Assembly (NCBI GenBank): GCA_018806985.1
Contig: JADANN010000465.1
Span: 682,001-746,000, forward strand
Length of the DNA: 64,000 nt
From: Angiostrongylus vasorum
Lineage: Eukaryota > Nematoda > Chromadorea > Rhabditida > Metastrongylidae
Direction of reading: 5' to 3'
The notes under the pieces were generated by a model. It was not told the origin of the DNA. It worked only from the letters and a program-made list of their open reading frames with translations, and ran no database searches. Made by a program: the position numbers and the translations under genes. Shown here piece by piece: positions 10,925 to 23,900 of the stretch (the stretch's first letter is position 1; each line of letters starts with the position of its first letter).

Positions 10925-13283
10925 ACTATATATATGTATGTACATAAATACTCTGAGTTTCAAGGGCCAAATCTGAACGAGTGGACGGATAATAATTGAA
11001 TTATTTTTGCCGATTAAACTCCTAATCATTTTTACAGCAGCTTGTAGGCCTCTTAAAAATACGAACCACTTAACACTCTAAACCCGGTCTATTCAGCACT
11101 TTAAGGGATATGGTAAAAGTTAAGTCACTGTGTGAAAAACTACCAGCTTGAATTCCTAGGATCACTACAATCTTACCCCATCTAACACGTGTTCTGTTCT
11201 ATCGTCTTCTGGCGAGATTACATATCTTTTTCAGAAATAAAGTGAAAAATCTGGGAAAAGATGGGTACCGAAATTCACCAAGAAGTTCCACCATGTATTT
11301 CCGATGGTTTTTCGATGCTGTAAAACTCAGTAATTTCAAGGAACAAAAAGGAACCATCCTTTTCAAACCATACTTTGCAAATGATTCGCAGAACAAGCTT
11401 TAGTAAAGAGTCATGGGATCCTCAGATACCATGCACGAATTCTTTAATAGGATAAAGTTTCACAATGTATCAAATGCTCAGTACACTCTAGTCTATAAAT
11501 GTCCACGTTATGTTCTTAAGGTGTTGTATTTTGGTTTATCTTGACATTAATGACATTAAGAGCCTTCTGATATCTGGGTCTTCCTGGTGGAACAACTTAA
11601 AACTGAACCTTGAAAATGGCTGATCCAGATACATGTCCAGCTGTATGTAGATAAATTCTACGTCTACAGCAGCGACTTATCACCTTATAAAAAACTAGAT
11701 TGGAAGGACTAAATATATATGGGATTATGGATATAAATGCGAGTTACCATGGTCTCATCAGTGTTCTTTTTGTGTAGCAACTTGTAGCGTCTCACGGTTT
11801 CACGCAAATTTGCAATATAAGGCCTCTCCAGCTCCTCTCTTTCTTGCACAGATAACCTATTCATCTTTGCGCAGAAAGGGCCCATAAACATGTTTGGCAC
11901 TAGATTGGCGCCTGAAATCAGAATGTATCTTAAGAATATTTCCACAACACTTCCGAAATGTGTAATGAATATTAGGCAAACTATCGAACTCTTCTCATAT
12001 CATACATTTCTATGTACTTAATGATGAAATGGACTAATATTTTGAGAAGCACTTGATCGACAACATGAACAATCTGGTAAATAACTTCACCAACCAAGTG
12101 AAAAGTGATATTTCGTGTGCATACACAGTCCTAAAGGGTCACCACTATGGCAACACACTTACCGGAACGAAATTTGAAGATAGAAAGACTTACGTTCGAA
12201 ATTCAAAGGCGATGTACGTTTCCAACTAAGTGCTTTGCCCATTCTACGTAAGCCCTGTAAAATTATGCATGTTGATATAAAGGCTTCAGATGATTTCCCT
12301 GGATGCATCAACATATGAAGAAAATAAAAGAATCCCGTATGAACTTTCGCCGAGCTATTTTGACAACATTTCCTGATATCACTCTAAACCGTTTAGTCAT
12401 AATTGTATTCCAAAAAAATGTTACCAATGTTCTGGACACCAGCCCTTGTTGATGAAAATAAGACTTGATTTAATTCTATCATAAATTTCATTAAAGAGCT
12501 GAAGAACGTCGTTCTATGTAGATAGAAGAAAGTGTGTGAGGTACCAGAAGATTAAGCCTATTGATGTGCAAGGTCCTACACTTACCCCCATCATTTACTG
12601 GACCAGATTTAGGGGCGGCAACCTCATCAGCGGTGTCAGCAAATAGTTGCTCACGGCCAAGAGATGGCGGCGGCAGCTGTGTTCGTGTAATGTCCCCAAA
12701 GCGAGCACGTTCTTCCTCTTTAAACAAATAGTGTTTGCGAACATTATGACCTTATACGTAGTGAACTGATAATTTGTGATGAATAAAACCTACAGGGTCG
12801 ACGATAAACATGGCAAAATACCAAAGGTCCAGTCCCACCCAAGCTAAGTTTTTAAAAAAAGCCAGGCTGAAGCTACGTCTCAAAAGTGGTTCACCTTTGT
12901 ACAGAATTACGTTTCAGCTTCAAAGACGATGATAAAGATGGTTAAACAAAGGTCCACTTAGAGGTTATCATACAGTATCTGTACAAAAGGAAGTAAATGA
13001 GAACAATTCATTAGAATTCAAAAATGTGGGCACAAAGTCAGCGTTAATCCCTGATGCCAGAATTGTGGCTTACTATGTGTCACGATTATCGATCTCATAA
13101 GAAGGGTGGTAACTGTGACAGATATGGAGATGGAACAATTCTATCAGTCATGAATGTTCGCGTTACTTTATCTACAACAAGTATAAGTGTCACTAAATCC
13201 CACTTACTGGTAGCGCAGCTCATCATTGTTGTGTTGTTGTGTTGATCTCTACCTGCCGTGTATGTCGACTGCTGGACGCTCAT
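6405..13283 (-). CDS. AT-hook protein gene (multi-exon; unidentified)
   Basis: Minus-strand gene assembled from splice sites and phase. Exon 1, 13208-13283, starts at an ATG four bases after TTCTCAG, a likely trans-splice site, and ends ACCA|GTAAGT. Exon 2 ends at 12586 (GGGG|GTAAGT) and codes EERARFGDITRTQLPPPSLG; its start is either 12717 or about 12740, both in phase. Exon 3, 11748-11911 (TTTCAG|...|GTAACT), codes a charged helical segment containing RLSVQEREELERPYI. Phases match across these three (1, 1, 0). Four phase-0 units follow at 7276-7365, 6968-7057, 6660-6749 and 6405-6491. The first three each carry KRKRGRKPKS or KRKRGRRPKS, an AT-hook core that binds the minor groove of AT-rich DNA. 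I infer a nuclear chromatin protein. That exons 1-3 join the hook exons is inferred from strand and phase only. No terminal exon was found. Confidence 0.62.
7661..8789. other. unassigned (likely intron)
   Basis: No recognised repeat or exon. It lies between the array and an R1 repeat, inside the inferred long intron of the AT-hook gene. Confidence 0.4.
8790..9190 (+). repeat. R1 interspersed repeat
   Basis: One of at least five copies (also 28750, 45152, 55660, 63785). The shared order is CCAACGGTGTAACGCCTC, GCGATGTACAGCGGGAGGATTC, GCTAAGAGTAAACCAATACC, CCAGGATCCACCACCGT, then a GC-rich 3' half ending near CAATGAGGATGG. The GGGAGGATTCATCCCTCC segment resembles a pol III B box, so a SINE origin is possible. 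No protein is coded. Confidence 0.8.
9191..10878. other. unassigned (likely intron)
   Basis: A 128-codon minus-strand open frame at 9618-10004 has hydrophobic, low-complexity composition and no flanking splice logic that I trust. No known family was recognised. Confidence 0.35.
10879..10935. repeat. (TA)n microsatellite
   Basis: A run of alternating T and A of about 40 bases with short TG/TATG interruptions on both sides. Confidence 0.95.
10936..11747. other. unassigned (likely intron)
   Basis: AT-rich sequence between the microsatellite and exon 3 of the AT-hook gene. Nothing recognised. Confidence 0.4.
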
Positions 13284-16200
13284 GACGCTGAGAATTGATC
13301 AAAATCAACCACGTACCACCAGCACCCTGCTCAACAAAACGTCGTTTTCTCAACATAACGATACGAACTGCACATTTCAAGATCTCTGCATACTAATCAA
13401 AGGAGGAGTCGGACAATGAAAGAGTACTTTAGAGCTGAAGACAATGAGAACTCCTACATGGAAAGACCGCAACATATTGAAACATAAACAGACACGCTTC
13501 AAATAAAAAACTAGAAAGAAGAAAACTCCGGCTTTCTAACACGAATTTTGCCCCCTATTGTCCATTTACATTAGATTGTACTCAGCCAAGGGTTCTTAAC
13601 AAAACAAAGAACGACGGTAGTGAACCATTCTCAAGCAAAACATCGTCTCTGCTAATTGAGTAATCAGCGAAAGTACGTAATTTCTTGGCGCGCACCCACT
13701 CAGGCAACGCGAAATTACAGAAAAAAATTTTCTACAGGTATCGAAGTTAACATAATCCTTTTCACACCTATTACTCAGTCGTTGGTGAGAATGTCCCGTT
13801 TAATCAATGGATATACAATAGCAGTTCCACGAAATGTTCCAAGAATCTCGCCGTTGTTATCAGTACATCGTTATTCAAGTGATGTTAGATGAATTCCTTA
13901 ACTATAACCAGAATACTCAATGATATCTGAATATTTCGGCCGTCTGACCAGAACACAGATGATCAGCACGTCAAATATATCGCTGTTGAGCTTACAAGGA
14001 AACCAATAAAAATTCCTTTGTTGGCTAGCTGGGTCCTATCCCAACAGAACTGGACGCATTGAGCGCCATGATATGAGAGACCTGACACTGCTTAACAAGG
14101 CAGAGCCCGGGAGAGCAGGACTAATCTATTCACTCATGGTGTTTACGTATTCTTAGAGCTTATGTTTCTCAACTTCGAACTCCGATTTTGGCAGCGTACA
14201 AATACGATTTCTGAACCATGGTCCTTTCTGTGACGGTTACATTGAAACAATATTTGTGTAAAGGTATCGTCAAAAACGACTTTTCCATCATAATAGCTAT
14301 TATTGAGAACTTCTCTCTGGAAAAGTTCTTTAACTATCTAAACAATAGTATTTGATGCCCATACCATGGCCGTCTCACGGCCGCACACTAGTTACCGTTA
14401 TGTAACCTTTATAATCTACTCGGTCAATTACGTTCACTGTTTCAGGCACAATAGTAGTTTAGGTTTGACTTTAGTCGCACAGCAACGATGGCTTATCCGA
14501 AGGAGGGCGTAGCAGTAGAACAGTTTACTACTCCCTTGTGAAACAACGAAGCCAGTGACGTCGATACTTCAGGCAGTTAGGTACAGTCTACTGCAGTCCA
14601 GGATCAACAATCCAAATTAACCGCGGTTGCATACGCACGCCGCTCCCGCAGCCAATATAAGCTAAGTGCCTTCGAGGGCGGAGACATACCATCACTCACC
14701 TTAGCCCCCCGATCGGTAGCGCCGGTAATCCGCTCCTCAACGTCATTTCCAGTCATCTTCAATCATCGCAACTTATTCTCACTCATTCTCATTCATTCTC
14801 ATTCATCCTCACTAACTCGCAGATTAGTGTATCTCGTTGTCAATAGTGGCGGGTGTTTCCAAATGCGTTCTGTTTGCAACGCCATCGGTGGCATGTACCA
14901 TTCCTCCCACAATGTACGCCATGCGGACAGGGCAGCAAAGCGGCCAACTTATGCTATGTATTCTGTTAAGCCGCTATAGCCTTATCAGTTGCAGTCATTA
15001 TCATTCTGGCCTTTGACTCTTAGGCAGTGGTAGCACCCATCGATGCTCAAACTTCACGTTGCTGACATAGCGTTATCCACGACCAGCCGCCTGACTGTAT
15101 TCCGTAGATGACTCATCATTCGTTAGCCATAGCACCTTCAATGCTCGTAACTTATTGTCCTCGTCGATCATGCTAATGAGCACCTCACCGCTATAATGTT
15201 GATCGAAAGCTCAGCCGAAAACACGGCTCGTCAGTACCCCTCTCCGGCCGCAGCATACTGTTTCCCTTTCCGCACCAGCGTACAGTCTCCCTCTCCGCCC
15301 CCAACATACTGTCTCTCTCAGCCGCCGCACCGGCCGCGGATAGTACGGGCGCGGCCCTCGCTCACGGCGAACCAATGGTTATTTGTATATAATCATTCAT
15401 TATTACTGTTATTATTGTATTAATGATGTAGTAATATTCAGATGCCATTGTCTCGTTGTTAGCCTCACTTCACTCCTAGCCAGAGCACCTCATAGCTTTA
15501 ACTCGTGTGATCCTTTTACCAATACTTCTCTATCGTTACTACTACGTTATTAATGTTGTATTTACGTGTGTAAACGGTTTAATTGTCGAAGTTTGAGGCT
15601 GGCAGATCAATACATCAACTAAAAGACCCGCGTGGCTAATATTCTACACACACTGGACCGCTCGTGGCCGCCGCTAACTATTCGTTACAGCTAGCACATC
15701 AGTGAAGTTATTGACTTCATTCTGTTGTTCTTACTGAACTTTACTTACTATCGACACTTCCTTTCCATGTCCAATATGCCAGTTTTCTGTTAAGAAATAG
15801 TGCAGCATCGTTCCCGGGAAGACCACATCCGAGCAAATTTAAGCACCTGCCATCGTTCCTCATTGGCAGATAGGAATGGTCTGTCACGTGTTACTGCTGG
15901 CATGCAAGGATTCCGGGTTCTGGAAAATCGATAGAAACATGTTGTAGCACAAAGATGGAGACCTCAGCAACATCGGCACCTGTCGCATAATTTAGCTGCT
16001 AACTATGTTTCTATGAGCCTCTTGCGTACTGCAGTTTTTTTTCGAAAGGATTGCTAAAAAAAGTTGTCCAAAGAAAAGTTACTAAGGCAAATTGTAATTC
16101 AAAAGGCGTCCTGTTCGGTGAGTTGTTAGAGAGATACCATGATAGAGAAATTTATCAAAATATAGCAATGGTACTTTCTCTTTATGCTCCTCACTTCAAA

Positions 16201-16959
16201 GGTCGATCACATATAATGCCCGAAATGCATTGCGTACAATGAATGGTTAGTGAGGGGGATGGACCATGTGCATTGCACACAGTGCATTTTCTTTCCAGCC
16301 GTTTATTTTACTTCTCCAATTCATTTTCGCCGCAGTTCCCGGCTTTATTTCGTATCTCATAGAACACTGAAGCGAAATTATGCGTCACGCTTTTAAATCT
16401 ATTCTCTACAGGTAATAATTTATAGAATGCCTTTTTTTGGGCGAGTTCATTTTATAGCGAACGATTATCGCTGTTAAAGGGAGTACCAAATACAGAGACC
16501 TGTGAGGAAGCTCCAGAAACGTGTCTGCTTTGTACTTAAATACTGAAATTCCACACTTAGGTTCGTTTCTCCTAAGATAGATCATTGATAAATCATTGAG
16601 GCGTGGATCCTTATTTACAGGGCATGCTTCGTAGATGTGTTTCATCATTTTTTTCGTACTTCGATAAACGAACAGAGGTGCTTCAGCACAGTTCATCTCT
16701 AGGAATAGTTATCGGGCTTTATTACCACAACCGTATAGTTAGGTTTCTAACGTTGAGCTCGGGAAAAATTATTTTGCAACCTAGGCGTTGCAATCTCATC
16801 GTTTGTATATACTAACAGCTTCCCAGATTGTGACCTTCGGTACACCGGCCTTGAATTCACGAATGGAACAATATAGCAGTGAACACTGTTAGTGATAGTA
16901 CAGCGGAAATACCCGACGTTGGCTTGGAATTGTTTCCAGTTCGGTTTCTCTTGTAGAGC
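13284..16959. other. gene-poor stretch
   Basis: No exon chain or known element was recognised across 3.7 kb. It holds short ATTCTC-type repeats at about 14775-14815, a GC-richer block near 14600-14720 and a minisatellite at 15225-15330. The 5' flank of the AT-hook gene (its promoter side) begins at 13284. Confidence 0.4.
15225..15330. repeat. GC-rich minisatellite
   Basis: About three imperfect units of 30-35 bases, each with an ACTGT or ACAGT core followed by CTCTCCG-type pyrimidine-rich sequence. Short open frames across it are low-complexity and unlikely to be coding. Confidence 0.6.
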
Positions 16960-19900
16960 TTGACCCCGATAGCCGGTTACTCGCGAGGTTGTGTGGCGCG
17001 CCGCCAGGTGGCGGAATCGCGGAACAAAAGCGACTTTTTTCTTCCGTGAGACGCAGTTGGATCCAAGGGATGGACTCCCTTTTTTCTGCTACGCCGATTT
17101 GGCATATACTTTCTGCATTTACGAGGCGTATTCATGCACGCGTCTGTGGGTGCGTTCTACATTATGCGGATTGTATTCTACGAGTCAGTTCGGCCAAAAA
17201 CCTGCATTCAAGTGAAAGCGAAGTATTTAGGAGTCGCCTCCAACAAGTAAGCTCCATATCCACTATGGGACAGCCCGGCAAGCTACCAGTGGGTATACCC
17301 TGGCCCCCCATTTCAAAGCCTAGCAAGCTATACGTGGGTATCAAAATGCTAAACACAGTAAAAAAACGAGCTTCATTCCTCTGACCCCGAAAGAGCACCG
17401 AATTTCGCAGCGTTGGATAGGACGAGTACGGAGAGGCTGCTAAAATGTCAGGGCCAATGGAAGCTGCCTGGATTGCAAAGCACCAAGGTGACGATCTGTA
17501 CCTACAATGCACGTACACTTGCATACGAGTCCTCGATAGAAGACTTGCTCATCCAAGCAAGAAGGATAAGGTACGACGTCATCGGCCTGGCCAAGACGAG
17601 ACGACGCCGCCCATTCAAGGCCGTTTATGACTCCGGAGAACTGTTCCTCAGAACATGCGACAGTAGAGGAGTCGGCGGCGTCGGCGTTTCCGTCAACACG
17701 AGTTTCTCCACGAACATCGATTCACTCGAACAACCTACAACCCGAATCGGACGTGTACGATTAACAAGATGTGGATCAACAACGGCTGTGACAACCTTCG
17801 TCGTTTACGAGCCGATATCAAACCAAGGCGAAGAAGTCGAAGTGTTCTATATGGACTTGAAGATGTTCTACACAGAATACCATACATTGTTCAAGGTCAT
17901 CATTAGAGATTTCAACGCCAACATTGGACCAAGAAGAAAGTCTGACGTCACATAGGGATCCATGGATTAGAATGGAACGAACAGGGTGAGCGGCTATCCG
18001 AGTTTATCATTGCGACCAAGACCATCCATGGTAACTCGCGATTCCAGATGCCCCCCACCATCATCGCTGGACGTGGGAGTCTCCCAATGGAGAGTACCAT
18101 AACGAAACACATCATAGTAAATAGGCGGTTTTTGCCTAACCGATGTCGCTGTTGTCCCAAAATTCTACACGGGATCAGACCATCGCCTTCTTCGTGCAAA
18201 ATTCGATTTCTTGCGGAATGGAGAAAAAAGCCGCTAAATTCAAAAAGCCGAATTCCCTGAACCACCGTAAGCTGGGACTTGTTCAATTCATTAGTCGGCT
18301 GTTGGGAAGGTGCTGTTGTCGATAACATCGACGAAGAATACCATCGTCCATTCAACATCTTCACGTTAGCGCTATGAAAGCTGCGAGTTCGAAAGTCACC
18401 AAGAGACCTCTGTTTCCAAAAACACTCGTTCATACGCCAGCGTGGAATCTTACGAGCTGCATGCAACCGCGAACTAATGTCCAAACTTCCAAAACAATGC
18501 AGACAGGTGATAAAGGAACATCTTAAGGAAAGAAGAGCAGCAGTAATGGTCGAAGCTGCAGAGGCTGGGGGAAGCATTCGCAAAGCCCATCGAAGCTTCG
18601 CCCATTACAAGACCTAGATAATTGCACTCCGACGCCCAGACGGAACAGTTACAGAGTCCAGAAAGGCAATGGAGAAAATCATTCACGAATACTACTCAGA
18701 TTTCTTCGATAACCACGTCCACCTCCCGTCATATGAAATAAAGGAGGGTGGATATGTTGTACCACCGGTTCCCCTTTCCGAAATCCCACATGCCATTTCG
18801 TCGGTGAAAAATCGAACAACACCAGGTCCGGACAGGATATGATCAGAACACCTGAAGAACCTTCCGCCAGTCCTCCTAAACACACTGACTCTGCTCATCA
18901 CACGTTATTTGTCTGTATGCAAGGTCCGTAATCGAAGGAAGACCAGCATGACCGTGTTATTGTTCAAGAAGGGTGACCTACACGATATCGGCAACTATCG
19001 CCCAATCTGCCTGTCTGTCGTCCACAAACTTTTTCACTCGAGCCATCCTAAACAGGACTGACAGAACACTGGACGAAGGGCAGCCATGTGAGCAAAGCAG
19101 GGTTTCGAAAAGGATTTACTACGATGGATCACATCCACACGATAACAAAGCTCATCGAAGTATCGCGAGAGTACAAAAGATCGCTCGGTCCCACTTTCAT
19201 CGATTTAAAGAAGGCCTTTGACTCAATTGAGATAGAACCAGTCATGGAAGCCCTTGATAGTCAAGGAGTCACTACTCAGTACACAAGGTTTCTACGTGAG
19301 CTGTACAAAAATTTCACAACCGAGATATCACCATTCTACAATGATATTATCATTGACGTCAAAAGAGGGGTTTGGCGAGGCGATGCCATCTCACCAAAAT
19401 TATTTACCGCCACCCTCCAGAACGCCATGCGAACATTGGAATGGGATAACATGGGACCGGAAATCAAAGGTCGGAGATTACACCATCTTCGCTTTGCTAA
19501 TGACATCGTCCTCATAACACCAAACATTAGCCAAGCGAAACGTATGCTTGCCGACTTTGATAAAGCCTGTGGAAAAAATTGTTCTTCGACTAAATTTCAC
19601 AAAAAACGATGTTTAGGAGGGACGGATTAGTTTTTATATGCCCCCATTCACGCTCAATGGGACAAATATCACCGAATGCTTCAGTTATGTCTTTCTAGGT
19701 CAGGAAGTCGATGTGATGAACGACTTAGCTCCAGAGTTAGGCAGAAGGAAACGAGCGGCTTGGGGGAGCTTTCAAGAGCATCGATAGTGTAGTGAAGAGA
19801 ACAAAGAACACCCGACTCCGTGCTCACCTTTTCGACTCAACGGTACTTCTTGCGTTAACGTCTGCGCCAAAAACCATATCGCTGCGTAAGGAGGGTGAAA

Positions 19901-20430
19901 GATCACTCAGCGTTATCGAATGCGCAGTCGAAAGGACGATCCAAGGAGTATCTCGTTTCAAACAAGGTATGGGATCCGAGGCTCCGATAGGCGTCAACGA
20001 TCAAGAATCAAAGATGCCGTTCTGTACGCCAAACAGTCGAACATAACGTATGCCGGACACGTAATGCGTATGAACGACAACCGATGGACAAGAGCCGTTA
20101 GTGACTGGATTCCTCGATATCTCAAACGGACTGCAAGAAGACCACCGACCCGATGATCAATGTTCTTCACGAAAAGCCGGTAAGAAAGATATGATGCTCA
20201 ACGAGTTCCTAGATCGAGGAGAATCTACTGGGCTACTCTTGCACGCAACAGAGAAAAATGGTAGATTTACTGGCGCTCGCTCGAATCACTCGACGATCAA
20301 CGGGACTACAGGTGATAGAGGTGATTCTTAGTCACGAAATCGCAGTTTGACACCTAGAAACATTCGTCTAGCCACGGCTAAGCGGATAAACGTTGAGATC
20401 CCAGGCATTTATGTGTAAACTATTTTATTA
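16960..20430 (+). mobile_element. RTE-1 retrotransposon copy B (near full length, frameshifted)
   Basis: The longest RTE-1 copy on the plus strand: leader from about 16960 (shared with copy C), endonuclease from 17413, RT, C-terminus, then a short 3' tail ending near ATAAAAAGGG. Endonuclease landmarks: ICTYNART near 17490, VIIRDFNANIGP near 17905 (G and K of GDFNAK changed) and YTGSDH near 18165. RT landmarks: FIDLKKAFDS near 19197 (intact F-D) and RFANDIVLI near 19490, where the second Asp pair of FADD is ND, so one catalytic metal ligand is lost. C-terminus: YAGHVMRMNDNRW near 20055. Several one-base frameshifts break the frame. Target-site duplications were not determined. Confidence 0.93.
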
Positions 20431-20439
20431 ATAAAAAGG

Positions 20440-20706
20440 GACGCTGCCAGCGTTGATGTATCTTTGAGGGATGCGCTATGCATTCGACTTCCTTAAACAT
20501 TGTTGTAGTGATTGGGTGCGTATCTGGGTGACTCGCGGTTACATGCCGATTTATCGAACCACTACTGCTATGCTCCTAGACAAGTCTGGTACCAATTCGT
20601 CGTTCCCGGAGGGATGGAAGGCTTGGTAGGCCTGGGACGTGAGGATCGATCCCATTTGTACAGTAGGGTGCCTCTAACAACTGAGCTATACGAGCCGTGT
20701 GTAGTG
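20440..20706 (-). mobile_element. SINE-A
   Basis: Minus-strand copy, head at the right end (A box in CAGTTGTTAGAGGCACCC, B box in GGGATCGATCC), body and tail to the left. It lies immediately 3' of RTE-1 copy B. Confidence 0.85.
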
Positions 20707-20970
20707 AGACATAATCGAATATCATTTATAGGCCCGCTGTTAATTGTTTTGTCCTTCACTGTACTCTCGCTATCCTCTTACGAATTGTAGACACTTTATC
20801 TGCGATGAGCAAAACACCGTGATCGTTATTTTCCCTGTGTCCCGTCTAGAAGCCAAATAAAAAATGCACTGCTGATTGAAGTATATTGGTAAGCCGCATG
20901 AATGTGTGGCATGTTTGGGTGGGACCGATTCATAAACTAATCTTTACTTACATAAATGTCATACCAGTAA

Positions 20971-23900
20971 CTATACACGTCTGCTACACAAAAAATCTTC
21001 CGGTGTGAAACTTTTTGCAGCTGTTCTGTCAACGATTGCACCTTCACTTCCCAACTTGCTAACGTAGTGCATTGGATTGTAGTCATACGAGTTGGCCAGT
21101 AGAAGATTGATTATTGACTGATCGTATCTGGAAATGAAGCTGATGAAGTCGCAAATCAGGAGTTTTTTGGATTGCTGCACATGAAATGCATCATTTTCGT
21201 GGTTACGTAAGCTCAGATAATGCAAGTCTGAGCTTTCAGATTGGGCGCGTATAGTGCAGTGGTTAGAAGTGCTATGGAATATTCATGGGCTCCATCGCGC
21301 GCTCTAGCCTCACTAAGCCTTTCATTTTCACAAGGTTGGCGAATTACACCAGACTTATCTGGGAGGAGGTAACCTCTAACGATGCTTAGGGAAATCGAAT
21401 GCATTGCGCATCCCTCAAAGGTAGATCAACGCCGACAGCTTTATCCTACTTGAGACATCCCTATTCGTTAATCTTTTCTTAATTAGAAGTTTTCATATTG
21501 ACAATGCATAGAATGCATTGTGACTACCCTATCTCTTCTACTAAGTTAAATATCGGTATTATCTTTAATCACTGACAGTCCAGGGATTGAACTACTACAC
21601 AAGCGATAATACGTGTGGATAACCACATAACCAGTTGTACTGTGTGGAGCTTTGACGAAATGCGCTAATGCTAAATCACACAGTCTAAGGATGCACGAGT
21701 CTGACAAATGCCAAGTTCACTTTTTTAGGACTATGGGGGGGAATAATTTTGAATATGAAAATGAGACTGAGTAAATAACGCATAGTACCTGTGGCAGTTA
21801 GCGTATTGAAGGAAACGGTCATCTCCAAAGTTGCAGTACAATACTGCCCCAGGTGGTGCCATGCAGTTCTTTTCGAGAGCACATATAACGTACCTAAACT
21901 ACCTAAACGTTATTCGTTTCATGTTAGTCCCACTTGAATATGGAGTATCTCAGGGGTTTTTTATCCACTTTTTACTTTTTATCATTTTTCATCGCATTCA
22001 TCTAAAAAATGCGAATGGGCAACAGCAACGTATGTACTCGTCTTTGCCGCACACTGAAGCTGCTTAGTGAATGCACTTGCGTAAAGGACATGAAGAGAGC
22101 CACATATTTCGTATGAGGTGCTTTCTTTCCAGTTTGCTAAACCGGTCTTACATACGAACGCAGAGCAACCTGGCATAGCAAAGACAAGAAATCCGTCCCT
22201 GAATCATTCTATTTTTCAGACCAAACATCTATGAAGTTTGGTAGCCATCCATCCACATCCAACTCTGCATCCACCACTTGGAAGGAGTGCCATTTGGCCT
22301 CGTAACAAATCGGCTTTGGATCCGCAACTGGGAAGATCACATGGAAGTAGTGTTGCAAGACGATTTTTTGGCAACATTTCCGTGTCATCTTACTTTACAT
22401 TAAGTCGAAATTTCGTTTTTGCTTGAGTGCTATAGGCTAAAAGTCACCACTTTAAGATGCTTATTGCATCCGATGTTCGTACAACGAAAGCGAAACCGGC
22501 ATCGTAATTTACGCATGTTCTCGATCGTAGACGCTCGGACAGAGTGGGTATGAAGTCATAAACGCCTGAACAAAAAAATGAAGTAGGAAGAAATAATAGA
22601 AGTAAGCTATGTTCATACTGGAGATAAAAGCCCGCAATTACGCTGTGATGTTCAAGGAGACTTTAAAATAAAATAAATGATACTATGTTCATACTGGAGA
22701 TAAAAGCCCGCAATTACGCTGTGATGTTCAAGGAGACTTTAAAATAAAATAAATGATAGAGCTCTCAGCTTCGATCAATCCCTGAGGGATGCGCCATGCA
22801 TTCGACTTCACTAAGCATCGTCAGAGGTGATTTAATGCGTATATGGCCTTCCCAATGACTCGCGGTGGCTTATTGATGTATCGAGCCACTGTGCTGTCCT
22901 CCCAGACAAGTCTGGTAAGAATTTGCAGTCCCCGAAGGGATGGAAGGCTTAAAAAGCCTTGTGCGCGTGGATAGATCCCATTTGTTTCGCAGAAGCCTCC
23001 GACAACTGCGATACATAAGCCCTTTATATTTATTTATTTATATGTAACAACGTGTTATGTGGTAGGAGATAGGGCGAAAAGCGCAGTGGCGGAGATGTAA
23101 GTTATCAAGAGCATGGTGCTAGTTCGATTCCGCCCCTGGCAAACCAAAACTATCATCCTTCCGGGATCAGAAATTATTACCGGACTTTATCATTACGTTT
23201 ATTCGGTACATGGCTAGGATCAAACAAAGTGTTTATACAATTTATTTTATTTCACCCGAATTGCCATCACATCTAATGTGTGGATCCCAACACTTCTCAA
23301 CGTCGATTCGTTTCCTTTCATCGATCATCCACGAAAATATTCCAACTTTTACGTGTGGCGCTAGCTGCTGCTTGAGAATTTCGTTTCATCTTGAATGTCG
23401 TCAAATCCTGGTCGAGTCGATTCTTCGTGGAGTCCTGGGATCACCCGGGCTAGAGCGTTACTACTTGGATTGCAGAGAGTGATTTTTTTTTCTCGGAGAA
23501 TTGCGGTACCAATTTCTCACCGCGGAGGCATGATAGGCTTGGTGAGCCGTGGGCCAGCTCGAACATGCACTGGTGCCTGGTTATATATGAAAAGTGGAAA
23601 TCTTACCAGGATGGGTGGTGGCGAACACACTGTGACCTGACGATGACTGTAGAAGATATCCAGGCTGAAAGAAATGGCAGTGGTGACCGACAGCGGACGT
23701 GAGCTTCGTTGATGGATGGTCAACTCAATAATGGTAATGCTACACGAATATCTACCTTCTTCATTCATAAACTTGAAAAACACATGGCTATACCAAAATA
23801 AACATGCCTTTTTGCAATCCACTTTGGCGCTGCCGAAGATATCCAACATCCTGAAAATCTTCGCACATTGCAAATCGTTGGATGAGATTGGTGCTTACGA

